Made by a program: the position numbers and the translations under genes. Below the pieces are notes generated by a model. That model was not told where the DNA came from. It saw only the letters and a program-made list of their open reading frames with translations, and searched no databases. Shown in pieces: positions 17,621 through 25,827 of a DNA stretch of 61,408 nucleotides; position 1 is the stretch's first letter, and each line of letters starts with the position of its first letter. Source of the DNA: Candidatus Methylacidiphilales bacterium (GTDB taxonomy: Bacteria > Verrucomicrobiota > Verrucomicrobiia > Methylacidiphilales > JANWVL01); the NCBI GenBank assembly GCA_025056655.1, contig JANWVL010000112.1, positions 1 through 61,408 of the forward strand, given 5' to 3'.

Positions 17621-19438
17621 TTATGGCTTTCGTTTCTTGGCTTGTTGTTGGAGGCGGCGCTGTTCTTCGAGGGCTCTTTGAAACATTTCGAGGCGGGAGT
17701 TGGGTTTGCGTTCGACGCGTTTGAGTTGGGGGATGGGTTTTTTGAGGTTGTGGTATGTCTGGATGATGGAGACGAGGTTGTTGACCGTCCAGTAGAGGGA
17801 GAGGGCTGAGGCGAATCCGTAGAAGAGGGGGATGAAGATGAGGGGTAGCCAGCGCATGATTTTGTATTGTTGGTTTTCGGCGGTGGTCGGGGTCATGTGC
17901 ATGATGTAGATGGAGGTGGCTGTCATGATGAGGGGGAGTGGGTTGATATCGAGGCCGATGATGGGGATGGTGAAGATGGTGTCGGGGCGGGAGAGGTCTT
18001 TTATCCAGAGGAATGAGGCGTGGCGGATTTCGATGGCGTGCTGGAGCATGGTGTAGAAGGCGATGAAGATGGGGATTTGGGGGAGGAGGGGGAGGCAGCC
18101 GCCGAGGGGGTTGACGCCGTAGTCGGTGTAGAGTTTCATTATTTCGGTTTGGAGTTTGGTGGGGTCGTCTTTGTATTTTTCTTGGAGCTCTTTCATTTTG
18201 GGGGCGAGCGCTTGGATTTTCTTCATGGATCGGTTTGCGGCGGATTGGAGGGGCCATAGGATGAGTTTGACGATGATGGCGAGGAGAGTGATGGCGAGGC
18301 CGTAGGATTGTATGGGAGGGAAGATGGCAAGGGTGTGGTAGATGGCGTTCATGGTGTGGAGGAGAGGTTTGACGAGCCAGCTGAAGAAGCCGAATTCCAT
18401 GATTTCTTCTGTGTGGAGGCCAAGTTTTTTGATGCGGTTGTATTCTTTGGGGCCGATGTAGAGGAGGAGCTTTTGTGTGATGGAGCCTCGGGGCGGAAGA
18501 ATGGACTCGGGGAGGGTGATGTCGGCTCGGACGCCGCGGGGTGGGAGTGAGTAGGGGGTCCATGGGGGAAGGACGAGTGGTCGAAATTCAGTGCGGGTGA
18601 GGTGGGGGTGGTCGAGCGGGAGGGCTACTGTTACGAAGTATTGGTTTTTGAGGGTTACCCAGAGAGGGGGAGTGGAGCCGGTGTCGGTCCAAGCTTTTGG
18701 AGGGGAGAGTGGGATGCCGAGGAAGTTGAAGCCGTCGAAGCTGTGAGCCATGGTTTTGTGATAGTGAGCTTGGGGGTCTAGCCATCCTGCACCGATGAAT
18801 TCTGGGCGGTCGTGGATGCATGTGGGGGCGGCATGGCCGAGGTGCCATTTGGATGCGGGAATGGTGATGGGTGAGGAGGTGGTGTTTTCAAGGGTCTGAA
18901 CTACTTGTAGGGCGTAGTCGTGTGTGAGGGTGAAGGTGCGACGGAGGAGTAGGCCGGGGAGGATTTCGGCATGTGCTTGGATGGTGGGGGTAGGAGCGTC
19001 GGCGGGCTTTGTGAGGGTGAAGAGCGTGGGGGTCTGGGGCGTGTCGTTGTTATATTGGGTGGAGAGTATGGCGGTGCCTTGTGTGGCGGTGAAGGTGATG
19101 TTTTCCTGGGTGGAGGTTTTGTGTTTTTTGAGGGTGGCTTTGTGTATGCCGCCGCCGTGGGTGGTGATTTGGAGGTGTAGGTAGTCGTTTTCGATGGTGA
19201 GGAGTTCTGCTGGGGGAAGGTTGGGTGGGGGGGGGGAGGCGCTCGAGGCAGCTGTGAGAATTGGAGGTGTCTTTTCTTGAAGGGGTGATGTGGCGGTCGG
19301 GTCTTGGCTGGAAGGAGGGGGTTGTGGAGGGGGTGTCTTGGTTGGGGGGGTGACGGGGTATTTTTGGGCGATGTAGAAATTCCATGCGATGAGAAGGATA
19401 ATTGAGATAAGGAGGCCTATCCAACTGGTACGGTCCAT
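17621..19438 (-). CDS. yidC: Membrane protein insertase YidC
   Basis: YidC inserts and folds inner-membrane proteins, alone or with SecYEG. At 605 residues it has the Gram-negative layout: N-terminal signal anchor (WIGLLISIILLIAWNFYIA), a Pro/Thr-rich linker, a large periplasmic beta domain at about 80-345, and a C-terminal five-helix core (YGLAITLLAIIVKLILWPLQ, GGCLPLLPQIPIFIAFYTML, ALSLYWTVNNLVSIIQTY). The Arg of the hydrophilic groove fits NRSMKKIQALAP. It is last in the conserved rpmH-rnpA-yidD-yidC cluster, 15 nt after yidD. Confidence 0.97.
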   Translation of the reverse strand: MDRTSWIGLLISIILLIAWNFYIAQKYPVTPPTKTPPPQPPPSSQDPTATSPLQEKTPPILTAASSASPPPPNLPPAELLTIENDYLHLQITTHGGGIHKATLKKHKTSTQENITFTATQGTAILSTQYNNDTPQTPTLFTLTKPADAPTPTIQAHAEILPGLLLRRTFTLTHDYALQVVQTLENTTSSPITIPASKWHLGHAAPTCIHDRPEFIGAGWLDPQAHYHKTMAHSFDGFNFLGIPLSPPKAWTDTGSTPPLWVTLKNQYFVTVALPLDHPHLTRTEFRPLVLPPWTPYSLPPRGVRADITLPESILPPRGSITQKLLLYIGPKEYNRIKKLGLHTEEIMEFGFFSWLVKPLLHTMNAIYHTLAIFPPIQSYGLAITLLAIIVKLILWPLQSAANRSMKKIQALAPKMKELQEKYKDDPTKLQTEIMKLYTDYGVNPLGGCLPLLPQIPIFIAFYTMLQHAIEIRHASFLWIKDLSRPDTIFTIPIIGLDINPLPLIMTATSIYIMHMTPTTAENQQYKIMRWLPLIFIPLFYGFASALSLYWTVNNLVSIIQTYHNLKKPIPQLKRVERKPNSRLEMFQRALEEQRRLQQQAKKRKP

Positions 19439-19453
19439 AGGTGAGGGAAGCGG

Positions 19454-19858
19454 TTAATTTGGGACTTTGTTTTCGATTTTGTTTTGGGCTGAGATGATGC
19501 CGAGGTTTGGGGTGGAGGCAAGTTTCGTTGTGGGATTGGTGTTGAGTGTGGGGTGGGGGGATGAGTTGAGTTGTTTTCGTGGGATGAGTCGGCGTTGTGG
19601 GTTGGATTTGTGGTGGGTTTGTTTTGGGGGTGGGACGGGGTCATATCCGTAGCCGCCCCAGGGGTGGCAGCGGAGGAGTCGGCGGAGTGTGAGGTATGTG
19701 CCTTTGATGAGGCCGTGTTGTATCAGGGCTTCTTCTGCGTAGTGGGAGCAAGTTGGAAGATAGCGGCACGTGTTGGAGAATCCGAGAAGAGTCTTGATGG
19801 GGTGAGCAAGGCTTCGGTAAAGGGTGAAGAGGTTGTTCAATAAATTACGATTATGCAT
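19454..19858 (-). CDS. yidD: Membrane insertion efficiency factor YidD
   Basis: A small membrane-associated protein that helps YidC-dependent insertion. The family core is clear: [36 protein letters not shown] and YGYDPVP. The first ~75 residues are the domain; a ~55-residue polar tail rich in Asn, Pro and Lys extends it to 134, longer than the usual 70-100. It lies between rnpA and yidC. Confidence 0.93.
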   Translation of the reverse strand: MHNRNLLNNLFTLYRSLAHPIKTLLGFSNTCRYLPTCSHYAEEALIQHGLIKGTYLTLRRLLRCHPWGGYGYDPVPPPKQTHHKSNPQRRLIPRKQLNSSPHPTLNTNPTTKLASTPNLGIISAQNKIENKVPN

Positions 19859-19889
19859 GGGTGGTGAGTTAGTTGGGGGTATTTTATCT

Positions 19890-20378
19890 TTATGTGGGCT
19901 GGAGAAAAGAAGTCATGAGTTCTTTGATCTGGCCTAGGGAGAGGGATGAAGCTGTGGGTTTAATGATCCAGAGGGTTATGGAGTTTTTGGGGTGGTGTCG
20001 TGGGATTTGACGCCAGGCTTCGCGGAACATGCGTCGAAGTCGGTTGCGGAGGACTGCTGTGGTGTTTTTTTTGGTGATCAGGAAGGCGACTTGTGTTTTG
20101 TGACGAGGGGAGGGGTGGGGAAGTAGTATGAGGGTGAAGTGAGGATGATAGATGCGGTGGCCTTGTGCGAGGGCTGTTTGGAGATGGGCGCGATGGCGTA
20201 AGATGCAGCTTCGCGGCAATCGGAGAGGTGGAAATGGGGTGGGTGTGGGATTAGGTGAGTCGGTGTTTGGCAAAGCGGCGAGAGGTATTTTTTGCGGCGA
20301 GACGTTTACGGCCGGCCCGGCGGCGGCGGGCGATGATGTCGCGGCCTTTGGCGGTTTTGAGGCGAGAGAGGAAGCCAT
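19890..20378 (-). CDS. rnpA: Ribonuclease P protein component (start uncertain)
   Basis: RnpA is the protein cofactor of RNase P in tRNA 5' maturation. The conserved part runs from about residue 50: [41 protein letters not shown] (RNR box) and REAWRQI. The open frame starts at an ATG at 20378, which lies inside rpmH and overlaps it by 128 nt; the extra residues are Pro/Ala-rich. In-frame TTG codons near the core give a shorter alternative start after rpmH ends. Nested rpmH/rnpA starts are known from Thermus. The function is secure; the N-terminus is not. Confidence 0.88.
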   Translation of the reverse strand: MASSLASKPPKAATSSPAAAGPAVNVSPQKIPLAALPNTDSPNPTPTPFPPLRLPRSCILRHRAHLQTALAQGHRIYHPHFTLILLPHPSPRHKTQVAFLITKKNTTAVLRNRLRRMFREAWRQIPRHHPKNSITLWIIKPTASSLSLGQIKELMTSFLQPT

Positions 20379-20424
20379 GTTGGCGTTTGCGGCGTTTGAG
20401 AGAGGGTTGGTATGTGCGTTTCAT
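20251..20424 (-). CDS. rpmH: 50S ribosomal protein L34
   Basis: A 57-residue, very basic ribosomal protein: [20 protein letters not shown], then [20 protein letters not shown], ending AKHRLT. All consensus positions of L34 are met. It is first of the rpmH-rnpA-yidD-yidC cluster and overlaps the rnpA frame. The dnaA gene often found upstream is absent; folP lies there instead. Confidence 0.97.
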   Translation of the reverse strand: MKRTYQPSLKRRKRQHGFLSRLKTAKGRDIIARRRRAGRKRLAAKNTSRRFAKHRLT

Positions 20425-20478
20425 AGGGATGTAAGTTAGGCGGAAGCCTTGTTTTCTTAGTGTGAGTGGCTTTTGTGC

Positions 20479-21381
20479 TCAAGTTTTTTTATCGAACAAA
20501 TTGATTTTAGTGGAACCAGAGAGGGTGCGACAAATCTGGGCAGCGATCTGAGCTTGGTCTGTGTTATGAACGCGCCAGATATGGGCGGCTTTTTTTAAGG
20601 TGAGGAGGGCGTTCAAGATTTGGGTAGCCTGATCGAGTTGAGAGAGGTGTTTGGTTTTGCGTGATTGGAGGGGGATGCCCAGAATTTCGCGCAAGAAACG
20701 TTTTCTTGAGAGACCTATGAGTATGGGTCTTTTGAGAGTCTTGAGATGCTGAAGTGAGTTGAGTAGGGTGAGGTTATGCTCGGTGGTTTTTCCGAAGCCG
20801 ATTCCTGGGTCTATCGCGACGCGATTAGGGTGTATGCCTAGGGAGGTAAGATGGGAAAGTTTTTTGTGGAGGTCTTGGACGACTTCTTGGACGACGTCTT
20901 GGTAGGTGGGGTTGATTTGCATGGTCTGTGGAGTGCCTTTTGAGTGGGTAAGGACGTAACCGCAGGAGGGGTGGCTGGCGATCACAGGCCATGTGTTGTC
21001 TTGGCACCAGTTGCCGCCACTGACGTCGTTGATGATGTCGGCACCGCATTCCAGCGCTTTTGCGGCAACATCCCCGTAGAATGTATCAACTGAAATAAGG
21101 CATTTGCCTTTGGCTAGGTCTACAGTTTTGCAAAGGATATGATGGATGCGCCGCCATTCTTCTTTGGCGGTGATTAGGGTAGCTCCGGGGCGCGTGGATT
21201 GCCCGCCGATGTCTATGATATCAACCTTTGCTGCGATCATGGCTTTTATGGAACGGAGGGCATGTTTTTCGTTCCAATTTCGGCCTCCGTCAGAAAAGGA
21301 GTCGGGAGTGATGTTGATGATGCCCATGATAAAGGGGCCGTTGGAGGTGTGGAGTGTGAGGGATGAGGTTGTCCACTTCAT
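20479..21381 (-). CDS. folP: Dihydropteroate synthase
   Basis: This enzyme condenses p-aminobenzoate with dihydropterin diphosphate in folate synthesis and is the sulfonamide target. At 300 residues it is of normal length. Motifs include GPFIMGIINITPDSFSDGG, DIIDIGGQSTRPGA, GADIINDVSGG, VAIDPGIGFGKT and GLSRKRFL. It lies 54 nt upstream of rpmH on the same strand and is divergent from the DksA-like gene. Confidence 0.96.
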   Translation of the reverse strand: MKWTTSSLTLHTSNGPFIMGIINITPDSFSDGGRNWNEKHALRSIKAMIAAKVDIIDIGGQSTRPGATLITAKEEWRRIHHILCKTVDLAKGKCLISVDTFYGDVAAKALECGADIINDVSGGNWCQDNTWPVIASHPSCGYVLTHSKGTPQTMQINPTYQDVVQEVVQDLHKKLSHLTSLGIHPNRVAIDPGIGFGKTTEHNLTLLNSLQHLKTLKRPILIGLSRKRFLREILGIPLQSRKTKHLSQLDQATQILNALLTLKKAAHIWRVHNTDQAQIAAQICRTLSGSTKINLFDKKT

Positions 21382-21450
21382 GATTTTGAATCTGAGGATT
21401 GTCGAAAAAATTTCTTGTAAAAAAACATATCGCTCCCAAGCTTTTCGACC

Positions 21451-22425
21451 ATGCCAAAAAAGAAAAAAAGCTCGTCTGTTGTAAAAAGTTCAACGGAAAC
21501 TAAGCGTTCTCGGGCGGCCCAACAAAGCATTTCAGATAAGATTGCTCAACAAGAAAAGAAAGGCGCTCAACTCAAAAGGAAAAGTGGAGTTGGCAATAAG
21601 ACTAATTCCTCGGCTAGCTCGAGCACTTTGGAAGCTCAACGGTCAAGGGGTGCTCGTAAAACAACGACCGTAAAGTCGGCAGAAAAGCGGAAGCAGACAA
21701 CGAAGGCTAAGGAGACGAAAAGTTCCTCTAAGGATCAAGTTAAAAAAAACACTAGATCAACTAGGAAGTCTTCACTTCAGGCACAGACGCAAGAGTTGTC
21801 TCCTTCTGCATCTAAAAAGTCATTGCCCATCCCTAAATCATTATCTCAGGAACTGAAGCCGATCAAAAGCCCAAAACCCAAGGAGGTAACTTCAATCGTC
21901 GAGTCAAAAACTCTGATACTTAAACCGACGAATCAACCTAAAAAATTTGAAGAACTCTCCCCCTTTCATCGTAAACAACTACAAAGACTAGAAGAATTAC
22001 GAGACCACATACTAGACCAAATGCAGAATCAAGAGCAGATTACTAGGCAACGAGCTGAGGGAAGCGAGGCATCTGCATTTGGAATGCATCAGGCGGACGC
22101 GGGGAGTGATTCCTATGATCGGGATTTTGCCCTTTCGCTTTTATCACAGGAACAGGATGCTCTCTATGAGATAGAGGAGGCTATTAAGAGGATTTATTAT
22201 GGAACTTACGGAATTTGTGAGATGTGCGGTAAGGAAATCCCTAAGGCAAGGCTTGAAGCCATACCTTACGCGCGGTTTACGGTGGAGTGTCAATCAATTA
22301 TTGAGAAAGAAAACAAGGGTCGGCGCCGATGGGACTCTAATACAACTGTATTTATGGAATCTCCTGACCTAGTTGATCAGGAAAGTGAGTCGTTGACTGA
22401 AGAGGAAGAAAATCGCAGGGAATGA
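21451..22425 (+). CDS. TraR/DksA-type protein with long Lys-rich N-terminus
   Basis: This 324-residue protein has two halves. Residues 1-~165 are low-complexity and rich in Lys, Ser and Thr, like a histone-like tail. Residues ~170-300 match the DksA/TraR fold: a coiled-coil hairpin (HRKQLQRLEELRDHILDQM, LLSQEQDALYEIEEAIKRI) and a zinc finger (YGICEMCGKEIPKARLEAI, ARFTVECQ). Only three of the four usual zinc cysteines are present; Thr replaces the third. DksA proteins bind the RNA polymerase secondary channel. Whether this one does is inferred, and the tail may bind nucleic acid. Confidence 0.78.
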   Translation: MPKKKKSSSVVKSSTETKRSRAAQQSISDKIAQQEKKGAQLKRKSGVGNKTNSSASSSTLEAQRSRGARKTTTVKSAEKRKQTTKAKETKSSSKDQVKKNTRSTRKSSLQAQTQELSPSASKKSLPIPKSLSQELKPIKSPKPKEVTSIVESKTLILKPTNQPKKFEELSPFHRKQLQRLEELRDHILDQMQNQEQITRQRAEGSEASAFGMHQADAGSDSYDRDFALSLLSQEQDALYEIEEAIKRIYYGTYGICEMCGKEIPKARLEAIPYARFTVECQSIIEKENKGRRRWDSNTTVFMESPDLVDQESESLTEEEENRRE

Positions 22426-22489
22426 AAAACTTCTTGTCATATGAAGTTTTCTTAAGTTAATAAGGAATTAATGATATGGACTTAATGAT

Positions 22490-22732
22490 ATGAGTGTAAA
22501 CAAGAACAAGAAAAATCTGAGGAAAGCTCCCAAACCTCGACGTGTGGCTCGAAAACGGCGTATTGATATAAATGCCGAGGCGATCGATATCCTAAACACA
22601 GAACTTCTGAAGAAATTTACGACTGAGAATGGGCGTATTTTGCCAAGGCGGGTCACAGGTATGCCGCTTAGACTTCATCGTAAACTAACTCGCGAGATAA
22701 AGCGCGCGCGCACTCTTCTATTGCTTAAATAA
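22490..22732 (+). CDS. rpsR: 30S ribosomal protein S18
   Basis: An 80-residue basic ribosomal protein with the S18 core: IDINAEAIDILNTELLKKF, GRILPRRVTGMPLRLHRKL and EIKRARTLLLL. It starts a short ribosomal cluster with rpmB 21 nt downstream. The usual partners rpsF and ssb are not adjacent. Confidence 0.94.
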   Translation: MSVNKNKKNLRKAPKPRRVARKRRIDINAEAIDILNTELLKKFTTENGRILPRRVTGMPLRLHRKLTREIKRARTLLLLK

Positions 22733-22753
22733 ATATTCAACGTATTGATTGTT

Positions 22754-23017
22754 ATGTCTAGACGATGTGAAGTAACTGGAAAGTCCCCACGCAAAGGCCA
22801 CATTATCTGCCGCAGCGGTAAGGCGAAAAAGAAAGGTGGCATCGGCACGCATGTTACTGCCAACACCCCGAGAGTTTTTTTGCCTAATCTTAAAAGAAAA
22901 AGGATCTACATACCAGAAATAGGCAAAACTGTATCCTTGCGTTTATCAACACGTGCTCTCAAAACCATCACACGTAAAGGAGCCTACGCGACTCTGAAGA
23001 AAGCAGGCCTGATTTAG
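22754..23017 (+). CDS. rpmB: 50S ribosomal protein L28
   Basis: An 87-residue protein beginning MSRRCEVTGKSPRKGH, with TPRVFLPNLKRKRIYIP and STRALKTITRKGAYATLKKAG, all typical of L28. I chose the ATG at 22754 over an in-frame TTG at 22745 because the family begins at this methionine. Confidence 0.95.
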   Translation: MSRRCEVTGKSPRKGHIICRSGKAKKKGGIGTHVTANTPRVFLPNLKRKRIYIPEIGKTVSLRLSTRALKTITRKGAYATLKKAGLI

Positions 23018-23038
23018 TAAAACGGTGATATTCGTAGT

Positions 23039-23245
23039 ATGCCATACAGTGTAGTCAGTAGTAAAAACGGAAAAACCTTTTATCTCCACTCACGTAAACA
23101 AAAACTGCGTGGCGGACATGAAGTTACGCTATTTTTCTTCAGCCCTCAAATACAAGAGGGTGCGATTGATCATCTTCCAGAAGGTTATCAAGTTTCTGAA
23201 AACACACGCACAGGGCTTCCCATTTTGAAGAAAATAAAGGCCTGA
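23039..23245 (+). CDS. Small conserved hypothetical protein next to rpmB
   Basis: This 68-residue protein lies 21 nt after rpmB, where many genomes have rpmG (L33), but it is not L33: there are no zinc cysteines and no basic L33 core. It reads KTFYLHSRKQKLRGGHEVTL, FFFSPQIQEGAIDHLPEGYQ and NTRTGLPILKKIK. The LRGG, EGA-D-LP-GY and RTGLP-LKK pattern recalls a small conserved family of unknown function seen in other phyla. Position suggests a ribosome or translation link, but that is only context. Confidence 0.7.
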   Translation: MPYSVVSSKNGKTFYLHSRKQKLRGGHEVTLFFFSPQIQEGAIDHLPEGYQVSENTRTGLPILKKIKA

Positions 23246-23289
23246 TCGCTCTCTGTTTCTGATAAGCCCTGACAACCGCCAAGAGAGCC

Positions 23290-24294
23290 ATGCGAAGCCT
23301 AGCAGTTCTAACATCAGGGGGCGATTCTCCAGGCATGAACCCGGCTATACGCTCTATCACAAGAGCTGCTTTGCATATCGGGCTTAGAGTGTGGGGCATT
23401 AAGAACGGCTACCAAGGCTTACTCGACGATGAGTTTATCCCTTTGGACGCCCTGGTGGTAAGCGGGAAAAACCGTGAAGGTGGGACATTTCTTCAAACAG
23501 CTAGATGTGCAGCGTTTCTTAGCGAAGATAAACAACGCGAGGCTGTCGAAATTCTTCGGCGTCGCAAAATAGATGGACTTGTCGTCATCGGCGGTGATGG
23601 CTCTCTCCATGGAGCTTTAGCACTACACAACCTAGGTTTCCCGACGATAGGAATCCCCGGCACAATTGATAACGACATTTATGGCACAGATGCAGGCATC
23701 GGAGTGGATACAGCCTTAAACACGATTATTTCCCTTGTGGATATGATCAAAGCTACAGCCTCATCACACAGACGATGTTTTGTGGTTGAAGTGATGGGAA
23801 GACAATGCGGTTATCTGGCTCTGATGACTACGATTTCTACTGGTTCGCAAGTTGCTGTTATTCCCGAATTCCCATACAACTTTCCTCGGATAATTGATAC
23901 TTTGGAAAAACGTTTTGCCAGTAAACACAACAACAGTGTCATCATCGTCGCAGAGGGAGTCATGAGTGGAGCAGAGTTTATGCGAAGGCTCAAAGAGGAA
24001 GCGCTTGCTATTGGCAAAACTGTGCGACAGGAACTTCGCCTTACTGTGCTCGGCCACGTCCAACGAGGAGGTAGCCCGACACACTTCGACCGTCTCCTAG
24101 CAAGTCGTATGGGAGAAATGGCTGTTCAAGCACTCATAAAAGGAGAAAGTGGAAAAATGACTGCCCTGCTTGGAAACACCATAATCCTTCAAGATTTGAA
24201 AAGCATATTAGGCCGCCCCAATCCATTGCCACCGGACGCAATTCGTGTTGCACAAAACTTGGGTATTGAAATTGGTGATGCGCCGCGGCCATGA
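23290..24294 (+). CDS. pfkA: 6-phosphofructokinase
   Basis: This enzyme phosphorylates fructose 6-phosphate to the 1,6-bisphosphate in glycolysis. At 334 residues it matches the PfkA family. Motifs are LTSGGDSPGMNPAIRS, VVIGGDGSLHGA, PGTIDND (catalytic Asp) and VEVMGRQCGYLAL. Gly in GGDGS, where pyrophosphate-dependent enzymes have GGDD, points to ATP as donor. LGHVQRGGSPTHFDR is the conserved substrate loop. It is 44 nt after the small conserved gene. Confidence 0.94.
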   Translation: MRSLAVLTSGGDSPGMNPAIRSITRAALHIGLRVWGIKNGYQGLLDDEFIPLDALVVSGKNREGGTFLQTARCAAFLSEDKQREAVEILRRRKIDGLVVIGGDGSLHGALALHNLGFPTIGIPGTIDNDIYGTDAGIGVDTALNTIISLVDMIKATASSHRRCFVVEVMGRQCGYLALMTTISTGSQVAVIPEFPYNFPRIIDTLEKRFASKHNNSVIIVAEGVMSGAEFMRRLKEEALAIGKTVRQELRLTVLGHVQRGGSPTHFDRLLASRMGEMAVQALIKGESGKMTALLGNTIILQDLKSILGRPNPLPPDAIRVAQNLGIEIGDAPRP

Positions 24295-24352
24295 AGTGAA
24301 TGATGCCGCTGTTGCACTTGTCAATTTTACAATCAAAGAATAAACTCTTGTC

Positions 24353-25054
24353 ATGAGTGGCATTCTCAGCATCTTACGGACACATTTGACCCGCGTTGTG
24401 GTATGTTCATTCATTACAAATTTCATTGCCTGGCAGACGTTATCATTTGCTCAGTCGGCATCCGATCCGGCTGCCAGCGAAGAAATTGAAGCTGCACGTC
24501 TGCGTCTACTCAAAGCAATAGATGAGATTGAAAACGTAAAGCTCAGCGACGAATCCCAACGAATCCAACTCGAGTCTCTTTACAAGGAAATACAACAACT
24601 GAAGGAAGAAAATCGCCGTCTTCGCTCCGATCTCAACGAACAACAAGCATTAATCCAGAAGCTCCGAGCCGATTTAGAACGGTCGGAAAAATCTCTCAAT
24701 GCTCAACGGGAAGTCCTTGTAAATGAAGTAAGCCGGCTTTCTGTCGAAGCACAAAAAAAGAATAAACCTTCCCAAAAAAGTTCAAAACACACAACCCGAG
24801 CAGTTTCCACGGACGAAGAATCTCTCCCTGAAGATTATCATCACGCCGACTCACAAAGACAATCTGGCCGTGAATATTACGTTCATGAAGTCAAAAAAGG
24901 ACAGACCCTATTTAGCATTGTCCAGGCCTATCGTCAGCAAGGGGCTACCGATGCAACGCTTGAAGAAGTTCTCGAGGAAAATAACCTTAAAAAAACAGAT
25001 ACCCTCGTAGCAGGTCAAAAAATCTACATTCCCAAGGCACCATCCAAACGCTAA
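24353..25054 (+). CDS. Exported coiled-coil protein with C-terminal LysM domain
   Basis: This 233-residue protein has an N-terminal hydrophobic signal region (VVVCSFITNFIAWQTLSFAQ), a long coiled coil at about 40-145 (EEIEAARLRLLKAIDEIE, KLRADLERSEKSLNAQRE), a polar linker, and a LysM-type peptidoglycan-binding module at about 175-228 (YYVHEVKKGQTLFSIVQAY, LVAGQKIYIPK). It probably sits in the periplasm on peptidoglycan. No catalytic domain is seen. Confidence 0.8.
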   Translation: MSGILSILRTHLTRVVVCSFITNFIAWQTLSFAQSASDPAASEEIEAARLRLLKAIDEIENVKLSDESQRIQLESLYKEIQQLKEENRRLRSDLNEQQALIQKLRADLERSEKSLNAQREVLVNEVSRLSVEAQKKNKPSQKSSKHTTRAVSTDEESLPEDYHHADSQRQSGREYYVHEVKKGQTLFSIVQAYRQQGATDATLEEVLEENNLKKTDTLVAGQKIYIPKAPSKR

Positions 25055-25069
25055 ACTTTTATTAATAAC

Positions 25070-25077
25070 AAGGAGGA
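25070..25077 (+). promoter_or_regulatory. Strong Shine-Dalgarno of the GYF-domain gene
   Basis: AAGGAGGA stands 9 nt before the ATG at 25087. It is one of the few near-perfect ribosome-binding sites in the window, where most starts have weak or no Shine-Dalgarno. Confidence 0.8.
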
Positions 25078-25086
25078 TATCCAATA

Positions 25087-25749
25087 ATGAAGGAACCAAC
25101 ACTACCACTCGAAGGAATCACTGACACCGCGCGTAATCAAGACGTATGGCGTTTGCGTAAAGGCAGTGACGGCCCGATCTATGGTCCAGTTAGCAAAGAG
25201 GAAATACGGAATTGGGCACAAAATTCCCAGATTGCTCCTGAAGACTATGTTGATCAAAACGACGACAACTGGAAGCCAGCACATGAGTATGCATTTCTTG
25301 AAATGGATTGGGAAGTTCAAATAGATCCTCCACACTTTTACGGTCCAACCACAATAGGAGCCATCGAGGAATTCTATCGTGAGGGACTGATCAAAGACGA
25401 GACGATTGTTAAGAATTTGAAGACCCATACGGTAAAAACGGTGGCTGAGCTTTTTGATAAATCCATACCTCTTCCAGATACATATTCAAAAAGCCATCAG
25501 CCTACGATGCACTATCAATCGGAGAGGGTATCTAACGAAGAACCTGTTCATGCCCGGCCTGTTGCCAGCGATGATGCAATGACGGGTCTTCCGATTCACA
25601 ATCCTAAAGATCAACAAATTCGCCAACTCGAGCAAGAGCTTCGGTTCCTCAAGAAAGATTATGACGAGTTGCTAGCCAAGTATCGTAAGCTCAATCAACA
25701 ATTCATAGAGGAACGCAATAAAAATACACGCCATGCAGAGTCCTACTAA
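25087..25749 (+). CDS. Cytoplasmic protein with tandem GYF-like domains and coiled coil
   Basis: This 220-residue protein has no signal peptide. Residues ~18-75 form a GYF_2 type module (VWRLRKGSDGPIYGPVSKEE), and ~76-125 look like a second, shorter copy (FYGPTTIGAIEEFYREGLIK). A polar linker and a C-terminal coiled coil (QIRQLEQELRFLKKDYDELL) follow. GYF modules bind proline-rich peptides, and the window contains several Pro-rich proteins. The partner is unknown. Confidence 0.75.
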   Translation: MKEPTLPLEGITDTARNQDVWRLRKGSDGPIYGPVSKEEIRNWAQNSQIAPEDYVDQNDDNWKPAHEYAFLEMDWEVQIDPPHFYGPTTIGAIEEFYREGLIKDETIVKNLKTHTVKTVAELFDKSIPLPDTYSKSHQPTMHYQSERVSNEEPVHARPVASDDAMTGLPIHNPKDQQIRQLEQELRFLKKDYDELLAKYRKLNQQFIEERNKNTRHAESY

Positions 25750-25827
25750 ACTCTGCTCATTCCTCGCTAAAAAATCTCAGATGGAAATGATTGACCGGCT
25801 GTATCGCCTCCTCTATACAGCCTGCTT

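Noticed and set aside
17454-18563. 369-residue Arg/Pro/His-rich open frame on the minus strand
   Set aside because: It is a second frame inside yidC, runs through the tRNA-CAU and has only low-complexity composition caused by the strong G/T skew.
20425-20478. Possible oriC/dnaA region next to rpmH
   Set aside because: No dnaA gene and no cluster of TTATCCACA-like boxes is seen; folP lies there instead.
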